From Bacilli bacterium (GTDB taxonomy: Bacteria > Bacillota_I > Bacilli_A > RFN20 > CAG-826): a stretch of DNA of 22,143 nucleotides. The stretch is from contig JAEDDA010000017.1 in NCBI GenBank assembly GCA_016298185.1, positions 1-22,143 of the forward strand, read 5' to 3'. Positions 7,683 to 14,764 of the stretch are shown here, piece by piece; the first letter of the stretch is position 1, and each line of letters opens with the position of its first letter. The translations under genes were made by a program, and so were the position numbers. The notes under the pieces were generated by a model that was given only the letters and a program-made list of their open reading frames with translations, ran no database searches and was not told the DNA's origin.

Positions 7683-8846
7683 ATGAAAGTATTTTGTTTA
7701 AATAAAATTTCTCCAGTCGGATTAAAAGTTTTACCAAAAGAATACGAAGTATCCACAGAAAGTATTGAAGGCGCTGATGCCGTAATGGTTAGAAGTGCTG
7801 CGATGCACGAAATGAAATTACCAGAAAGCGTCTTATGTGTCTCTCGTGCAGGTGCTGGTGTTAACAATATTCCTTTAGATGTTTATGCAAGTGAAGGCGT
7901 TGTTGTTTTCAATACGCCTGGTGCTAATGCAAACGCAGTTAAAGAATTAACAATTGCTATGATGCTTTTAGCAGCTCGTGATATTCGTGGATCTATGGAA
8001 TGGGTCAAGGAGAATAAAGGCGACGAATTGATTAATAAATCAATGGAAAAAGCCAAAAGCGCATTTGCTGGTACAGAAATCATGGGTAAAACCTTAGGTA
8101 TCATTGGCTGTGGTGCTATTGGTGCTTTAGTTGCTGATGCTGCTTGTAAATTAGGCATGCGCGTATTAGGCGTTGAACCAAGCGCTGCCACAATTGAACG
8201 CAATAAAGATTTATTAAAAGATACCAAAATCGTTTCTATGGATGAAATGATTAAAGAAGCTGATTATATCTCCGTTCACGTTCCATTAATGGACGCCACA
8301 AAAGGTATGATTAATGCAAATTTATTAGCTAAAGCTAAAGATGGCGTTATTATCGTTAATGCCGCTCGTGATTCGTTAGTTAATGACGATGATATGAAAG
8401 AAGCATTAGCTTCTGGCAAAGTTCGTAAGTACGTTACAGACTTCCCTAACTATAAATCCGCCAATACAGACGGCGTAGTCGCGATTTCACACTTAGGCGC
8501 ATCAACAGAAGAAGCCGAAGATAATTGTGCCGCTATGGCCGCAAAAGAAATCGTTGATTTTATCGAAAATGGAAACATCATTAATTCCGTTAACTATCCA
8601 AGAATTGATTTAGGTCCAAAAGGTGCTGCAAGAAGAATGGTTGTTCTTCATAAAGCATCACTTGATAGTAACGAAATTATTAAGATTGTTGGCGAATGCA
8701 GAAACATCTTGAAATTCGCAACTGGAGTTAAAGGCGAATATGCCGCTACAGTTATCGAATTAGAGAAAAAACCTGGTGTTGATACATGTCCAAGAGCGCA
8801 ATTAGAAGTACTCCCAGGAATAATCAAAGTTAGAGGCATCCATTAA
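7683..8846 (+). CDS. serA: D-3-phosphoglycerate dehydrogenase, short ACT-domain type
   Basis: A 387-residue D-2-hydroxyacid dehydrogenase with a C-terminal ACT-like region (from about 316, ARRMVVLHK), the short form common in clostridia and Bacteroides. It oxidises 3-phosphoglycerate to 3-phosphohydroxypyruvate. The NAD-binding motif is GCGAIG (142-147); catalytic R229 (VNAARDSLV) and H270 (ISHLGAST) are present. The usual acidic partner in the DVFxxEP segment is not seen; the segment reads YVTDFPNYKS (D253 present, no glutamate). The ACT region could mediate serine feedback. The ribosome site is weak (only an AGG inside the serC stop region), so it probably relies on coupling to serC. The gene ends 25 bases before a bidirectional terminator. 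Confidence 0.9.
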   Translation: MKVFCLNKISPVGLKVLPKEYEVSTESIEGADAVMVRSAAMHEMKLPESVLCVSRAGAGVNNIPLDVYASEGVVVFNTPGANANAVKELTIAMMLLAARDIRGSMEWVKENKGDELINKSMEKAKSAFAGTEIMGKTLGIIGCGAIGALVADAACKLGMRVLGVEPSAATIERNKDLLKDTKIVSMDEMIKEADYISVHVPLMDATKGMINANLLAKAKDGVIIVNAARDSLVNDDDMKEALASGKVRKYVTDFPNYKSANTDGVVAISHLGASTEEAEDNCAAMAAKEIVDFIENGNIINSVNYPRIDLGPKGAARRMVVLHKASLDSNEIIKIVGECRNILKFATGVKGEYAATVIELEKKPGVDTCPRAQLEVLPGIIKVRGIH

Positions 8847-8870
8847 TCAAAATTTTTGAGCCAAAACAAC

Positions 8871-8902
8871 AAAAAAGCGATGAACTTGAATCATCGCTTT
8901 TT
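8871..8902. terminator. Bidirectional intrinsic terminator between serA and the carbamate kinase gene
   Basis: A 12-base-pair stem (8872-8883 with 8891-8902) pairs AAAAAGCGATGA with TCATCGCTTTTT around a 7-base loop. The A tract on one side and the T tract on the other make it work in both directions for the two convergent operons. Confidence 0.9.
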
Positions 8903-8916
8903 GATTTCTTTTCAAA

Positions 8917-9837
8917 CTATTTAATGATGGTTCCGGCCTTCTCTAAGAAAGCGTCTTTTGCAGCCACTAATGATGAAATTATTGCTGTTTTGCCTGGTTT
9001 TTCGCTTAAAAACTTAACACATGCATTAACTTTTGGATACATACTACCTTTTGCAAAGTAGTCCCCTTTCATGTATTCTTTCAACTCGTCAACAGTCACT
9101 TTTTCAAGTTTTCTTTCGGTTGGCTTTTTGAAGTCGATATAGACATTATCCACAGCAGTCAAAATCACTAAATAATCAGCGTCAACTAATGCTGCGACTT
9201 TCGCGGAAGCATAGTCTTTATCGATAACTGCGGCGATACCTTCTAATTTGCCATCTTCATGACGAATCACTGGAATACCTCCACCGCCAGCACAGATAAC
9301 AACATGGCCTTTACCGACTAATTCAGAAATGGAATCTTTTTCGATGATGTCGATTGGTAGTGGGGAAGCAACTACTCTTCTCCAACCTCTTCCAGCATCT
9401 TCTTTCATTGTGTATCCCATCTTAGCAGCAATTTCTTTGGCTTCTTGTTCGCTATAGAATGCACCAACTGGTTTACTTGGTGATTGGAATAATGGATCGT
9501 TCTTATCTACTAAGACTTGGGAAACAACTGTAACGACATTTCTTTGAATACCTTGTTCTTTGAGCTCGTTATCAATTGCGTTTTGAATATGGAAACCGAT
9601 ATAGCCTTGGCTCATAGCACCACATTCTGGGAATGGCATATCAGGGACGCTTTTAGCGTCAGTGAACGCTAAGTTAATCATTCCGACTTGTGGACCATTG
9701 CCATGAACAATGATTACTTCGTGTCCATTTTTAATTAATTCAACTATTGGTTTGGCAACACCTTTTAAAAGTTCTTTTTGCTCTTCTGCATTGTTGCCTA
9801 AAGCGTTTCCGCCTAATGAAACTACATATCTACTCAT
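8917..9837 (-). CDS. arcC: Carbamate kinase
   Basis: A 306-residue amino-acid-kinase-fold enzyme that makes ATP and carbamate from carbamoyl phosphate and ADP. Visible motifs in order: VSLGGNALGNN at the N-terminus, VIVHGNGPQVG, GWRRVVASPLP, VICAGGGGIPV, IDKDYASAKVA and FAKGSMYPKV. The frame extends 15 codons further upstream, to 9882, but that stretch contains the promoter -10 box; the ATG at 9837 has a proper ribosome site (AAGGAAAG) and begins directly with the family motif, so it is chosen. There are no arginine deiminase genes next to it. In purine- and urate-fermenting bacteria a carbamate kinase (YqeA in Escherichia coli) accompanies the purine genes, which suits the operon starting 0.8 kb away. 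It lies outside that operon, on the other strand. Confidence 0.94.
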   Translation of the reverse strand: MSRYVVSLGGNALGNNAEEQKELLKGVAKPIVELIKNGHEVIIVHGNGPQVGMINLAFTDAKSVPDMPFPECGAMSQGYIGFHIQNAIDNELKEQGIQRNVVTVVSQVLVDKNDPLFQSPSKPVGAFYSEQEAKEIAAKMGYTMKEDAGRGWRRVVASPLPIDIIEKDSISELVGKGHVVICAGGGGIPVIRHEDGKLEGIAAVIDKDYASAKVAALVDADYLVILTAVDNVYIDFKKPTERKLEKVTVDELKEYMKGDYFAKGSMYPKVNACVKFLSEKPGKTAIISSLVAAKDAFLEKAGTIIK

Positions 9838-9840
9838 ATT

Positions 9841-9873
9841 TGTCTTTCCTTTTCGAGCGAAAATAGTATAACA
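9841..9873 (-). promoter_or_regulatory. arcC promoter (extended -10) and ribosome site
   Basis: On the minus strand TGTTATACT at 9865-9873 is an extended -10 box, followed by the AAGGAAAG ribosome site about 10 bases before the ATG. The same extended -10 pattern precedes tldD. No clear -35 is seen. Confidence 0.55.
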
Positions 9874-9916
9874 CAAACTCATATTTGTGCCTTAATAGTA
9901 ATAAACGTAAAAAACA

Positions 9917-9963
9917 TTGTTAGATTTTATGAAACCTCTTTACAATTTATTTAGAGAAAGGGG
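9917..9963 (+). promoter_or_regulatory. Promoter and ribosome site of the membrane protein gene
   Basis: TTGTTA (9917-9922) and TACAAT (9941-9946) are 18 bases apart, a good sigma-A-like pair. An AAAGGGG ribosome site (9957-9963) follows, six bases before the ATG at 9970. It diverges from the arcC promoter. Confidence 0.6.
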
Positions 9964-9969
9964 TAATTT

Positions 9970-10479
9970 ATGAAGAAAGTTTTAAAATTTTCAGGACTTA
10001 TTGCACTTGTTTTCGGTTTAGTCGCCTTTATTTTAATAATGGCTTCTCATTCATTAATTCACGCTGAAAACTCCGGTACATGGTTTAGCGGTATTTCTGC
10101 TGTCTTTGGTGGTGGTAGAGGTGCTGTTCTTGGCTACGAAGGTAATGCCGATGCTAAATTAGCATGGACAGCTCTCATTGCTTGGATTCTTATCCTTGTC
10201 GCAATGATCATCTTATTAGCAGGTGTTATCTTACCATTACTCAAAGTTAAAGCTTTAGACAAGTTTGCTGGAGTCTTAAATTTAGTCGCTGTTTGTTCAT
10301 TAGTCGTCGCTGGTATTCTTATTTTCTTAACAGTCCCGGTGTTCAAAACCGCTAATGAATTAGGCGATGCTAAATACAATCTTGGTGGTGGCTACATCGC
10401 CGGTGGTATCTTGGCTATCGTTGGTGGACTTATTGCTATTCTTCCAGCCGCTGTTGATTTTATCGGCAAAAAGAAATAG
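9970..10479 (+). CDS. Four-helix membrane protein of unknown function
   Basis: A 169-residue integral membrane protein. Four hydrophobic segments are clear at about 8-30, 65-90, 100-122 and 139-163. A roughly 35-residue glycine-rich loop between the first two (GISAVFGGGRGAVLGYEGN) should lie outside if the lysine-rich N-terminus (MKKVLK) and C-terminus (GKKK) are inside. No catalytic or transport motif is recognised, and I cannot name the family. It is a single-gene unit with its own promoter and a strong terminator, divergent from carbamate kinase and just upstream of the purine operon, but nothing in the protein indicates purine transport. Purine permeases are far longer, so that role is unlikely. 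Confidence 0.75.
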   Translation: MKKVLKFSGLIALVFGLVAFILIMASHSLIHAENSGTWFSGISAVFGGGRGAVLGYEGNADAKLAWTALIAWILILVAMIILLAGVILPLLKVKALDKFAGVLNLVAVCSLVVAGILIFLTVPVFKTANELGDAKYNLGGGYIAGGILAIVGGLIAILPAAVDFIGKKK

Positions 10480-10500
10480 TCTAAAAACCCATTATTAAAG

Positions 10501-10529
10501 AACCATCTCAAGATTGAGGTGGTTTTTTT
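10501..10529 (+). terminator. Strong intrinsic terminator
   Basis: AACCATCTCAA (10501-10511) pairs with TTGAGGTGGTT (10514-10524), with one G-T wobble and a small loop, followed by a T run to 10529. It separates the membrane protein gene from the purine operon. Confidence 0.9.
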
Positions 10530-10537
10530 GTGCTCGC

Positions 10538-10638
10538 TTGAGTATGAATGAGCAAAGTGATTATCGTATAAGTACGCGTATTTTATTGCGTAGGCGCAAA
10601 CTTTTTCGTAAAATATAAACAAATATACGGAGGTCCTA
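10538..10638 (+). promoter_or_regulatory. Promoter and candidate operator of the purine operon
   Basis: The -35 TTGCGT (10586-10591) and -10 TAAAAT (10609-10614) are exactly 17 bases apart. The inverted repeat TTGCG-TAGG-CGCAA (10586-10599) covers the -35, and a perfect 8-base palindrome TACGCGTA (10573-10580) lies just upstream. A regulator bound there would block RNA polymerase. Transcription from this -10 starts near 10621, leaving about 18 bases before the GTG start, with GGAGG at 10629-10633. That leaves no room for a riboswitch. Confidence 0.6.
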
Positions 10639-11199
10639 GTGGCACAAGGAATTATTCTCGCTGGTGGTTTTTCATCGAGAACGCAGAATAATAAAATGCG
10701 TTTAAGCATCGACGGAAAACCTTTAATCATCCATACGATTGAAGCGATGAAACCTTTTGTGAATAAGATTTATCTTATTACTGGCCATTATGACCAAGAT
10801 ATTAGATCTATAGTACACGAAGATGAAAAAGTTCACATTGTTTATAACGCTGATTATGAAAAAGGAATGTTTTCATCTGTTTTGTGTGGAGTGAAAAATG
10901 TCACTGAGGATTTTTTTATAATCCCTGGAGATATTCCTTTTATTGACGCGAGCACATATGATGCGCTTCTAAAAGGAAGTAAACCTATAAGGTTTCCAAC
11001 CTATGAAGGTAAAGAGGGTCATCCGTTATTTATCTCTATCAAACTTAAATCGAGACTCCTTAATGAACCAGTCGATAGTAACTTAAGGAAATTCCGCGAT
11101 GAACAAGATAAAGAAATCATCCTAGTTGATGATCCAAATATCTTAAAAGATATCGACACAATGATTGAATATAAAACACTATTAGATGAAAGGAAATAA
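10639..11199 (+). CDS. mocA: MocA/YgfJ-like molybdenum cofactor nucleotidyltransferase
   Basis: A 186-residue NTP-transferase-fold protein. It is expected to attach CMP to molybdopterin, making the cytosine dinucleotide cofactor used by xanthine-dehydrogenase-family enzymes. Motifs: IILAGGFSSRTQNNKM (5-20, the nucleotide loop and lysine of the LAGGxSxRxGxxK type), PGDIPF (96-101), EGHPLFIS (126-133), NLRKF and the terminal DIDT (171-174). The start is GTG, five bases after GGAGG; no upstream ATG fits. It is the first gene of the operon and ends only three bases before the FAD subunit gene. In Escherichia coli the homologue ygfJ also sits beside ygfK-ssnA-ygfM-xdhD, so it probably serves the two hydroxylases here. 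The usual glycine after SR is a threonine. Confidence 0.82.
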   Translation: MAQGIILAGGFSSRTQNNKMRLSIDGKPLIIHTIEAMKPFVNKIYLITGHYDQDIRSIVHEDEKVHIVYNADYEKGMFSSVLCGVKNVTEDFFIIPGDIPFIDASTYDALLKGSKPIRFPTYEGKEGHPLFISIKLKSRLLNEPVDSNLRKFRDEQDKEIILVDDPNILKDIDTMIEYKTLLDERK

Positions 11200-11202
11200 A
11201 TT

Positions 11203-11985
11203 ATGAGTCTAAGAGCGAACAATTATTACAAAGCACAATCGTTAGAAGACGCCTATGCTAAGCTCCAAGAAAATTCAAAGAATGCGATTATCGCAGGTGG
11301 ATTATGGATGAAGAAAACTGGCCTTTCTTATGAAACACTTATCGACTTAAGCGAATTAGGTCTAGATAAGATTAATGAAAAGAATGGACATATCCATGTT
11401 GGTGCAATGGTCTCTTTGAGAGATTTTGAAAATAACCCATTAATCAATAATTTATTTAGTGGTGCAACAGCATTTGGTGTGAGAGAGGTTTTGGGACCTG
11501 CATTTAGAAACTCCGCAACTATCGGTGGTTCTATTTATGGCCGTTATCCATTTTCAGATGTTATTGCTAGTTTATTACCTTTAGATGTCAAATTAGTATT
11601 TTATCCAAAACAAGAAATGTCTTTAGAAGAATACTTAAACTTCAAAGGCAAGCTTAATGGAATCTTAGAAGAAATCATTATCAAGAAAGAAGAAGGTAAT
11701 GGTTACTTTAAAAAAGTAAAAGCCACCGCTTTAGACTTCCCAATGATTAACTTCTCAATCGTTAAAAGAAATAACAAAAACTATATCGCTATTGGTTCAA
11801 GACCATTAACCGCTGCTTTAGCAGTTAAAGCTATGGCCTTAGCGGACCAAGGTAAGTTTAAAGAAGCTGCTGATATGGCAGCGCAAGAACTCCAATACTT
11901 AGATAGCATCAATATTAGCAAAGAATACCGTCAAGATTTAGTCCGTGTCTATGTACGTAGAGGATTAGAGGAGGTCAACAAATAA
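11203..11985 (+). CDS. Molybdenum hydroxylase 1, FAD-subunit homologue (YgfM-like)
   Basis: A 260-residue protein with the FAD-binding (PCMH) domain in the first about 170 residues and the CO-dehydrogenase flavoprotein C-terminal domain after it. Length equals Escherichia coli YgfM (about 259). The second flavin motif is recognisable as NSATIGGSIYGRYPFSD (103-119). The first, normally AGGTDLM, reads AGGLWMKK (31-38), and the usual GGN is GGS, so flavin contacts may be weakened or altered. It is translated after mocA and its stop overlaps the start of the 2Fe-2S subunit (TAATG). In the complex it should pass electrons from the Fe-S subunit to an acceptor such as NAD or ferredoxin. It is clearly more divergent than its second copy at 21048. 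Confidence 0.85.
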   Translation: MSLRANNYYKAQSLEDAYAKLQENSKNAIIAGGLWMKKTGLSYETLIDLSELGLDKINEKNGHIHVGAMVSLRDFENNPLINNLFSGATAFGVREVLGPAFRNSATIGGSIYGRYPFSDVIASLLPLDVKLVFYPKQEMSLEEYLNFKGKLNGILEEIIIKKEEGNGYFKKVKATALDFPMINFSIVKRNNKNYIAIGSRPLTAALAVKAMALADQGKFKEAADMAAQELQYLDSINISKEYRQDLVRVYVRRGLEEVNK

Positions 11986-12440
11986 TGAAATTAGAATTCT
12001 ATTTAAACAACACTAAAGTTGTTTGGGATGTTGAACCAGATGAATATCTCTCCCATGCATTAAGAAGACATGGCATTTTATCCATCCGTATTGGATGTGA
12101 CGAAACAGTCTGTGGTTCTTGCACAGTTTTAATTGACGAAAAACCATTCTTGTCCTGTGGTGTCCTCGCTATGAAAGTAGAAGGAAAACACGTTACCACA
12201 GTGGAAGGTATTCAAGATGAAGCAAATCGTATCGCTGACTTCTTCGCGGAAGAAGGTGCTGATCAATGCTCGTTCTGTGGTGTTGGCTTTGCATTAATCA
12301 TCCATGCATTAAAACATGAATACAAGAATCCAACCGATGAAGAAATTAGAGACTTCATCGTCGGTAATATGTGCCGTTGTACTGGCTATCAATCTCAACT
12401 CAAAGCCATTAAGGCTTACTTAGCAGCGGAGGGCAAATAG
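11985..12440 (+). CDS. Molybdenum hydroxylase 1, 2Fe-2S subunit
   Basis: A 151-residue protein with the two-cluster architecture of the xanthine dehydrogenase small subunit. The plant-ferredoxin-type cluster uses C38, C43, C46 and C58 (GCDETVCGSC, then FLSC). The helical domain cluster uses C95, C98, C130 and C132 (QCSFCGVGF and MCRCTGY). All eight cysteines are kept, although the usual GEGxCGAC and QCGFCTPGM surroundings are altered. It relays electrons from the Mo site to the flavin. The start has GAGGAGG upstream and overlaps the FAD gene stop by one base; the Mo subunit follows after one base. In Escherichia coli XdhD this domain is fused to the Mo subunit; here it is separate. Confidence 0.94.
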   Translation: MKLEFYLNNTKVVWDVEPDEYLSHALRRHGILSIRIGCDETVCGSCTVLIDEKPFLSCGVLAMKVEGKHVTTVEGIQDEANRIADFFAEEGADQCSFCGVGFALIIHALKHEYKNPTDEEIRDFIVGNMCRCTGYQSQLKAIKAYLAAEGK

Positions 12441-12441
12441 T

Positions 12442-14763
12442 ATGGGTAAAAACTTTAAAGTTGTTAATAACAAAACTCATTCCGTAGATGGCCACGCTGA
12501 GATGATGGGCCGTGCGGTCTATACACAAGATTATGAAGCGCCAGGTTCATTAGTCTTAAAGATGCTACGTTCTCCACATGCATTTGCGAGAATTAAAAAC
12601 ATTGATACCAGCAAAGCGGAAGCGCTCAACGGTGTTAAATGTGTACTCACATACAAGAACGTGCCACACGTGGCATTTTCACGTGCTGGTCAAGGCGCCC
12701 CACAACCATCTCCAATCGATAAATTCATTCTTGATGAATATGTTAGATTCGTCGGTGATGAAGTTGCAGTGGTTGCCGCGATTAATGAAAAGATCGCAGA
12801 AGACGCTCTTAAATTAATTGATGTTGAATACGAAGTATTAGAACCAGTTTTAGATTATAAAACAGCCTATAAAAGCAAGAATGTAATCCACCCAGAAGAT
12901 GGTATTTCTCAAGCTTTTGAAATGGGCTTTAGACCAAAAGATAACGTTGCTGCTTCTTATGAAATGGAAGTAGGCGATGTTGAAAAAGAATTAGCGAAGT
13001 GTGATGTTGTTGTTGAACATACTGCGGAAACGCAAGCACAAGCACACGCTATGCTTGAACCACATTGCTCCAACGCTAGACTCGATGAACACAATCGTTT
13101 AGTCATTTATACCGCAACACAAACACCATTCCATATTCGTAGAATTATGGCCCAAACATTAGGTATGCCATTATCACAAATTAGAATTGTAAAACCACGT
13201 GTTGGTGGTGGCTTTGGTGGAAAACAACAATTCCACTGCGAAATGTTTGTCGCATTAGTAACATTAAGAACAGGTTTACCATCAAAGATGGTTTATACAA
13301 GAGAAGAAGTTTTTGCTTCTTCATACACACGTCACCCAATGTGCATCACAATGAAAATCGGTGCGGATAAAGATGGCAGAATCAAAGCTATTGATTGCTA
13401 CACCCTTTCAGATACAGGTGCATATGGCGAACATGCACTTACAGTGTTTATGATTGTTGGTAGTAAAGTTTTACCTTTATATAACAAAGTTGACGCTGTG
13501 AGATTTGGTGGTCGTGTATTATACACAAATCACGTGCCAGCAGGTGCGTATCGTGGATATGGTGCCATTCAAGGTAACTATGTTTTAGAATCCGCGATTG
13601 ATATCCTCGCTGAAAAATTACATATGGATCCTGTGGAATTACGTAGAAAGAATTCCATGAGAGAAAAAGAAACATCCCCAATCTTTGAAATTATGGGTGA
13701 AGGTACCAAAGGTACTGCGATGATTATGGAATCATGCAAACTCCCATACTGTATCGATAGAGGTGCTGAATTAATCGATTGGAAAAATAAATATCCAAGA
13801 AAACAAGTCGGACCACATAAAGTGAGATCCGTTGGCTGTGCGATTGCTATGCAAGGTAGTGGTATTCCATTCTCTGATATGGGTAGTTGCGCCATCACAT
13901 TACAAGATGGTGGATTCTATATGGTGAGATGTGGTGCTACTGATATTGGACAAGGTTCTGATACATTAATTAGTCAAATCGTTGCTGAAGAATTAATGAC
14001 CACTGTTGATAAGATTATTATTTATTCTTCCGATACTGACTTAGCACCATTCGATGTTGGTGCTTATGCCTCATCCACAACCTATATTTCTGGTAATGCC
14101 GCATGGAAGACAGCGATTAAGATGAGAGAAAGACTCATCAGCGAAGCCGCAACTATGTTAGGCGTTAAAGAAAGCACAGTGGAATTTGATGGTAAGAAAT
14201 TCGTTTCAGGTAATAAAGAAATCTCACTATTTGATTTATCAAATAAATTAATCTATTCCGCTCCACAACATCAAGTAGCGGTTACTGAATCATATATTGG
14301 ACATGTTTCCCCACCTCCATTTATGGCGGCTTATGCGGAAATCGAATTGGATACCGAAACCGGTGAATATGAAGTCTTAGAATATGTTTCAGTCGTTGAC
14401 TGTGGTACTACAATTAACCCAATGCTTGCTAAAGGTCAAGTTGAAGGTGGTATTGTACAAGGCTTTGGTATGGCGGCAAAAGAAGATGTTCTCTATAACA
14501 ATAAGGGACAACTATTATCTAATAGCTTCCTTTACTACCATATTCCAACCACAAAAGATATCAAGAAACTCACAACTGAATTTGCGGATTCTTATGAACC
14601 AACAGGTCCATTCGGTGCGAAATCAGTTGGTGAAATTGGTATTGATACTCCTCCAGCAGTTATTTGCAACGCAGTTTATAACGCAGTGGGTGTGAGAATT
14701 AATACCTTACCAATCACTCCTGAAAAGATTTTAAAAGCCATGAAAGAAAAAGCGGCAAAATAA
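12442..14763 (+). CDS. Molybdenum hydroxylase 1, molybdopterin-binding catalytic subunit (XdhD-like, divergent)
   Basis: A 773-residue xanthine-dehydrogenase-family large subunit: an N-terminal a/b hammerhead domain (to about 135) and the Mo-cofactor domains. Seen directly: GGGFGGKQQF (255-264), AYRGYGAIQ (369-377), the GQGSDT region around 495, and the catalytic glutamate E731 in GAKSVGEIG. Against bovine xanthine oxidase by eye, the position of E802 is Q262, the region of R880 has no arginine, and F914 is Y373. The enzyme is thus a real hydroxylase (E1261 equivalent kept), but its purine pocket differs from standard xanthine dehydrogenase. Its place beside YgfM-, SsnA- and hydantoinase-type genes suggests the XdhD counterpart, perhaps acting on another purine. 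The substrate cannot be read from sequence alone. Confidence 0.88.
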   Translation: MGKNFKVVNNKTHSVDGHAEMMGRAVYTQDYEAPGSLVLKMLRSPHAFARIKNIDTSKAEALNGVKCVLTYKNVPHVAFSRAGQGAPQPSPIDKFILDEYVRFVGDEVAVVAAINEKIAEDALKLIDVEYEVLEPVLDYKTAYKSKNVIHPEDGISQAFEMGFRPKDNVAASYEMEVGDVEKELAKCDVVVEHTAETQAQAHAMLEPHCSNARLDEHNRLVIYTATQTPFHIRRIMAQTLGMPLSQIRIVKPRVGGGFGGKQQFHCEMFVALVTLRTGLPSKMVYTREEVFASSYTRHPMCITMKIGADKDGRIKAIDCYTLSDTGAYGEHALTVFMIVGSKVLPLYNKVDAVRFGGRVLYTNHVPAGAYRGYGAIQGNYVLESAIDILAEKLHMDPVELRRKNSMREKETSPIFEIMGEGTKGTAMIMESCKLPYCIDRGAELIDWKNKYPRKQVGPHKVRSVGCAIAMQGSGIPFSDMGSCAITLQDGGFYMVRCGATDIGQGSDTLISQIVAEELMTTVDKIIIYSSDTDLAPFDVGAYASSTTYISGNAAWKTAIKMRERLISEAATMLGVKESTVEFDGKKFVSGNKEISLFDLSNKLIYSAPQHQVAVTESYIGHVSPPPFMAAYAEIELDTETGEYEVLEYVSVVDCGTTINPMLAKGQVEGGIVQGFGMAAKEDVLYNNKGQLLSNSFLYYHIPTTKDIKKLTTEFADSYEPTGPFGAKSVGEIGIDTPPAVICNAVYNAVGVRINTLPITPEKILKAMKEKAAK

Positions 14764-14764
14764 T

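Noticed and set aside
9838..9882. A longer carbamate kinase starting at 9882
   Set aside because: The extra 15 codons cover the promoter -10 box and match nothing in the family; the ATG at 9837 has a ribosome site and starts at the conserved motif.
10560..10620. Purine riboswitch upstream of the purine operon
   Set aside because: The conserved TTTCTACC-type core is absent and the promoter lies only about 25 bases before the start codon.
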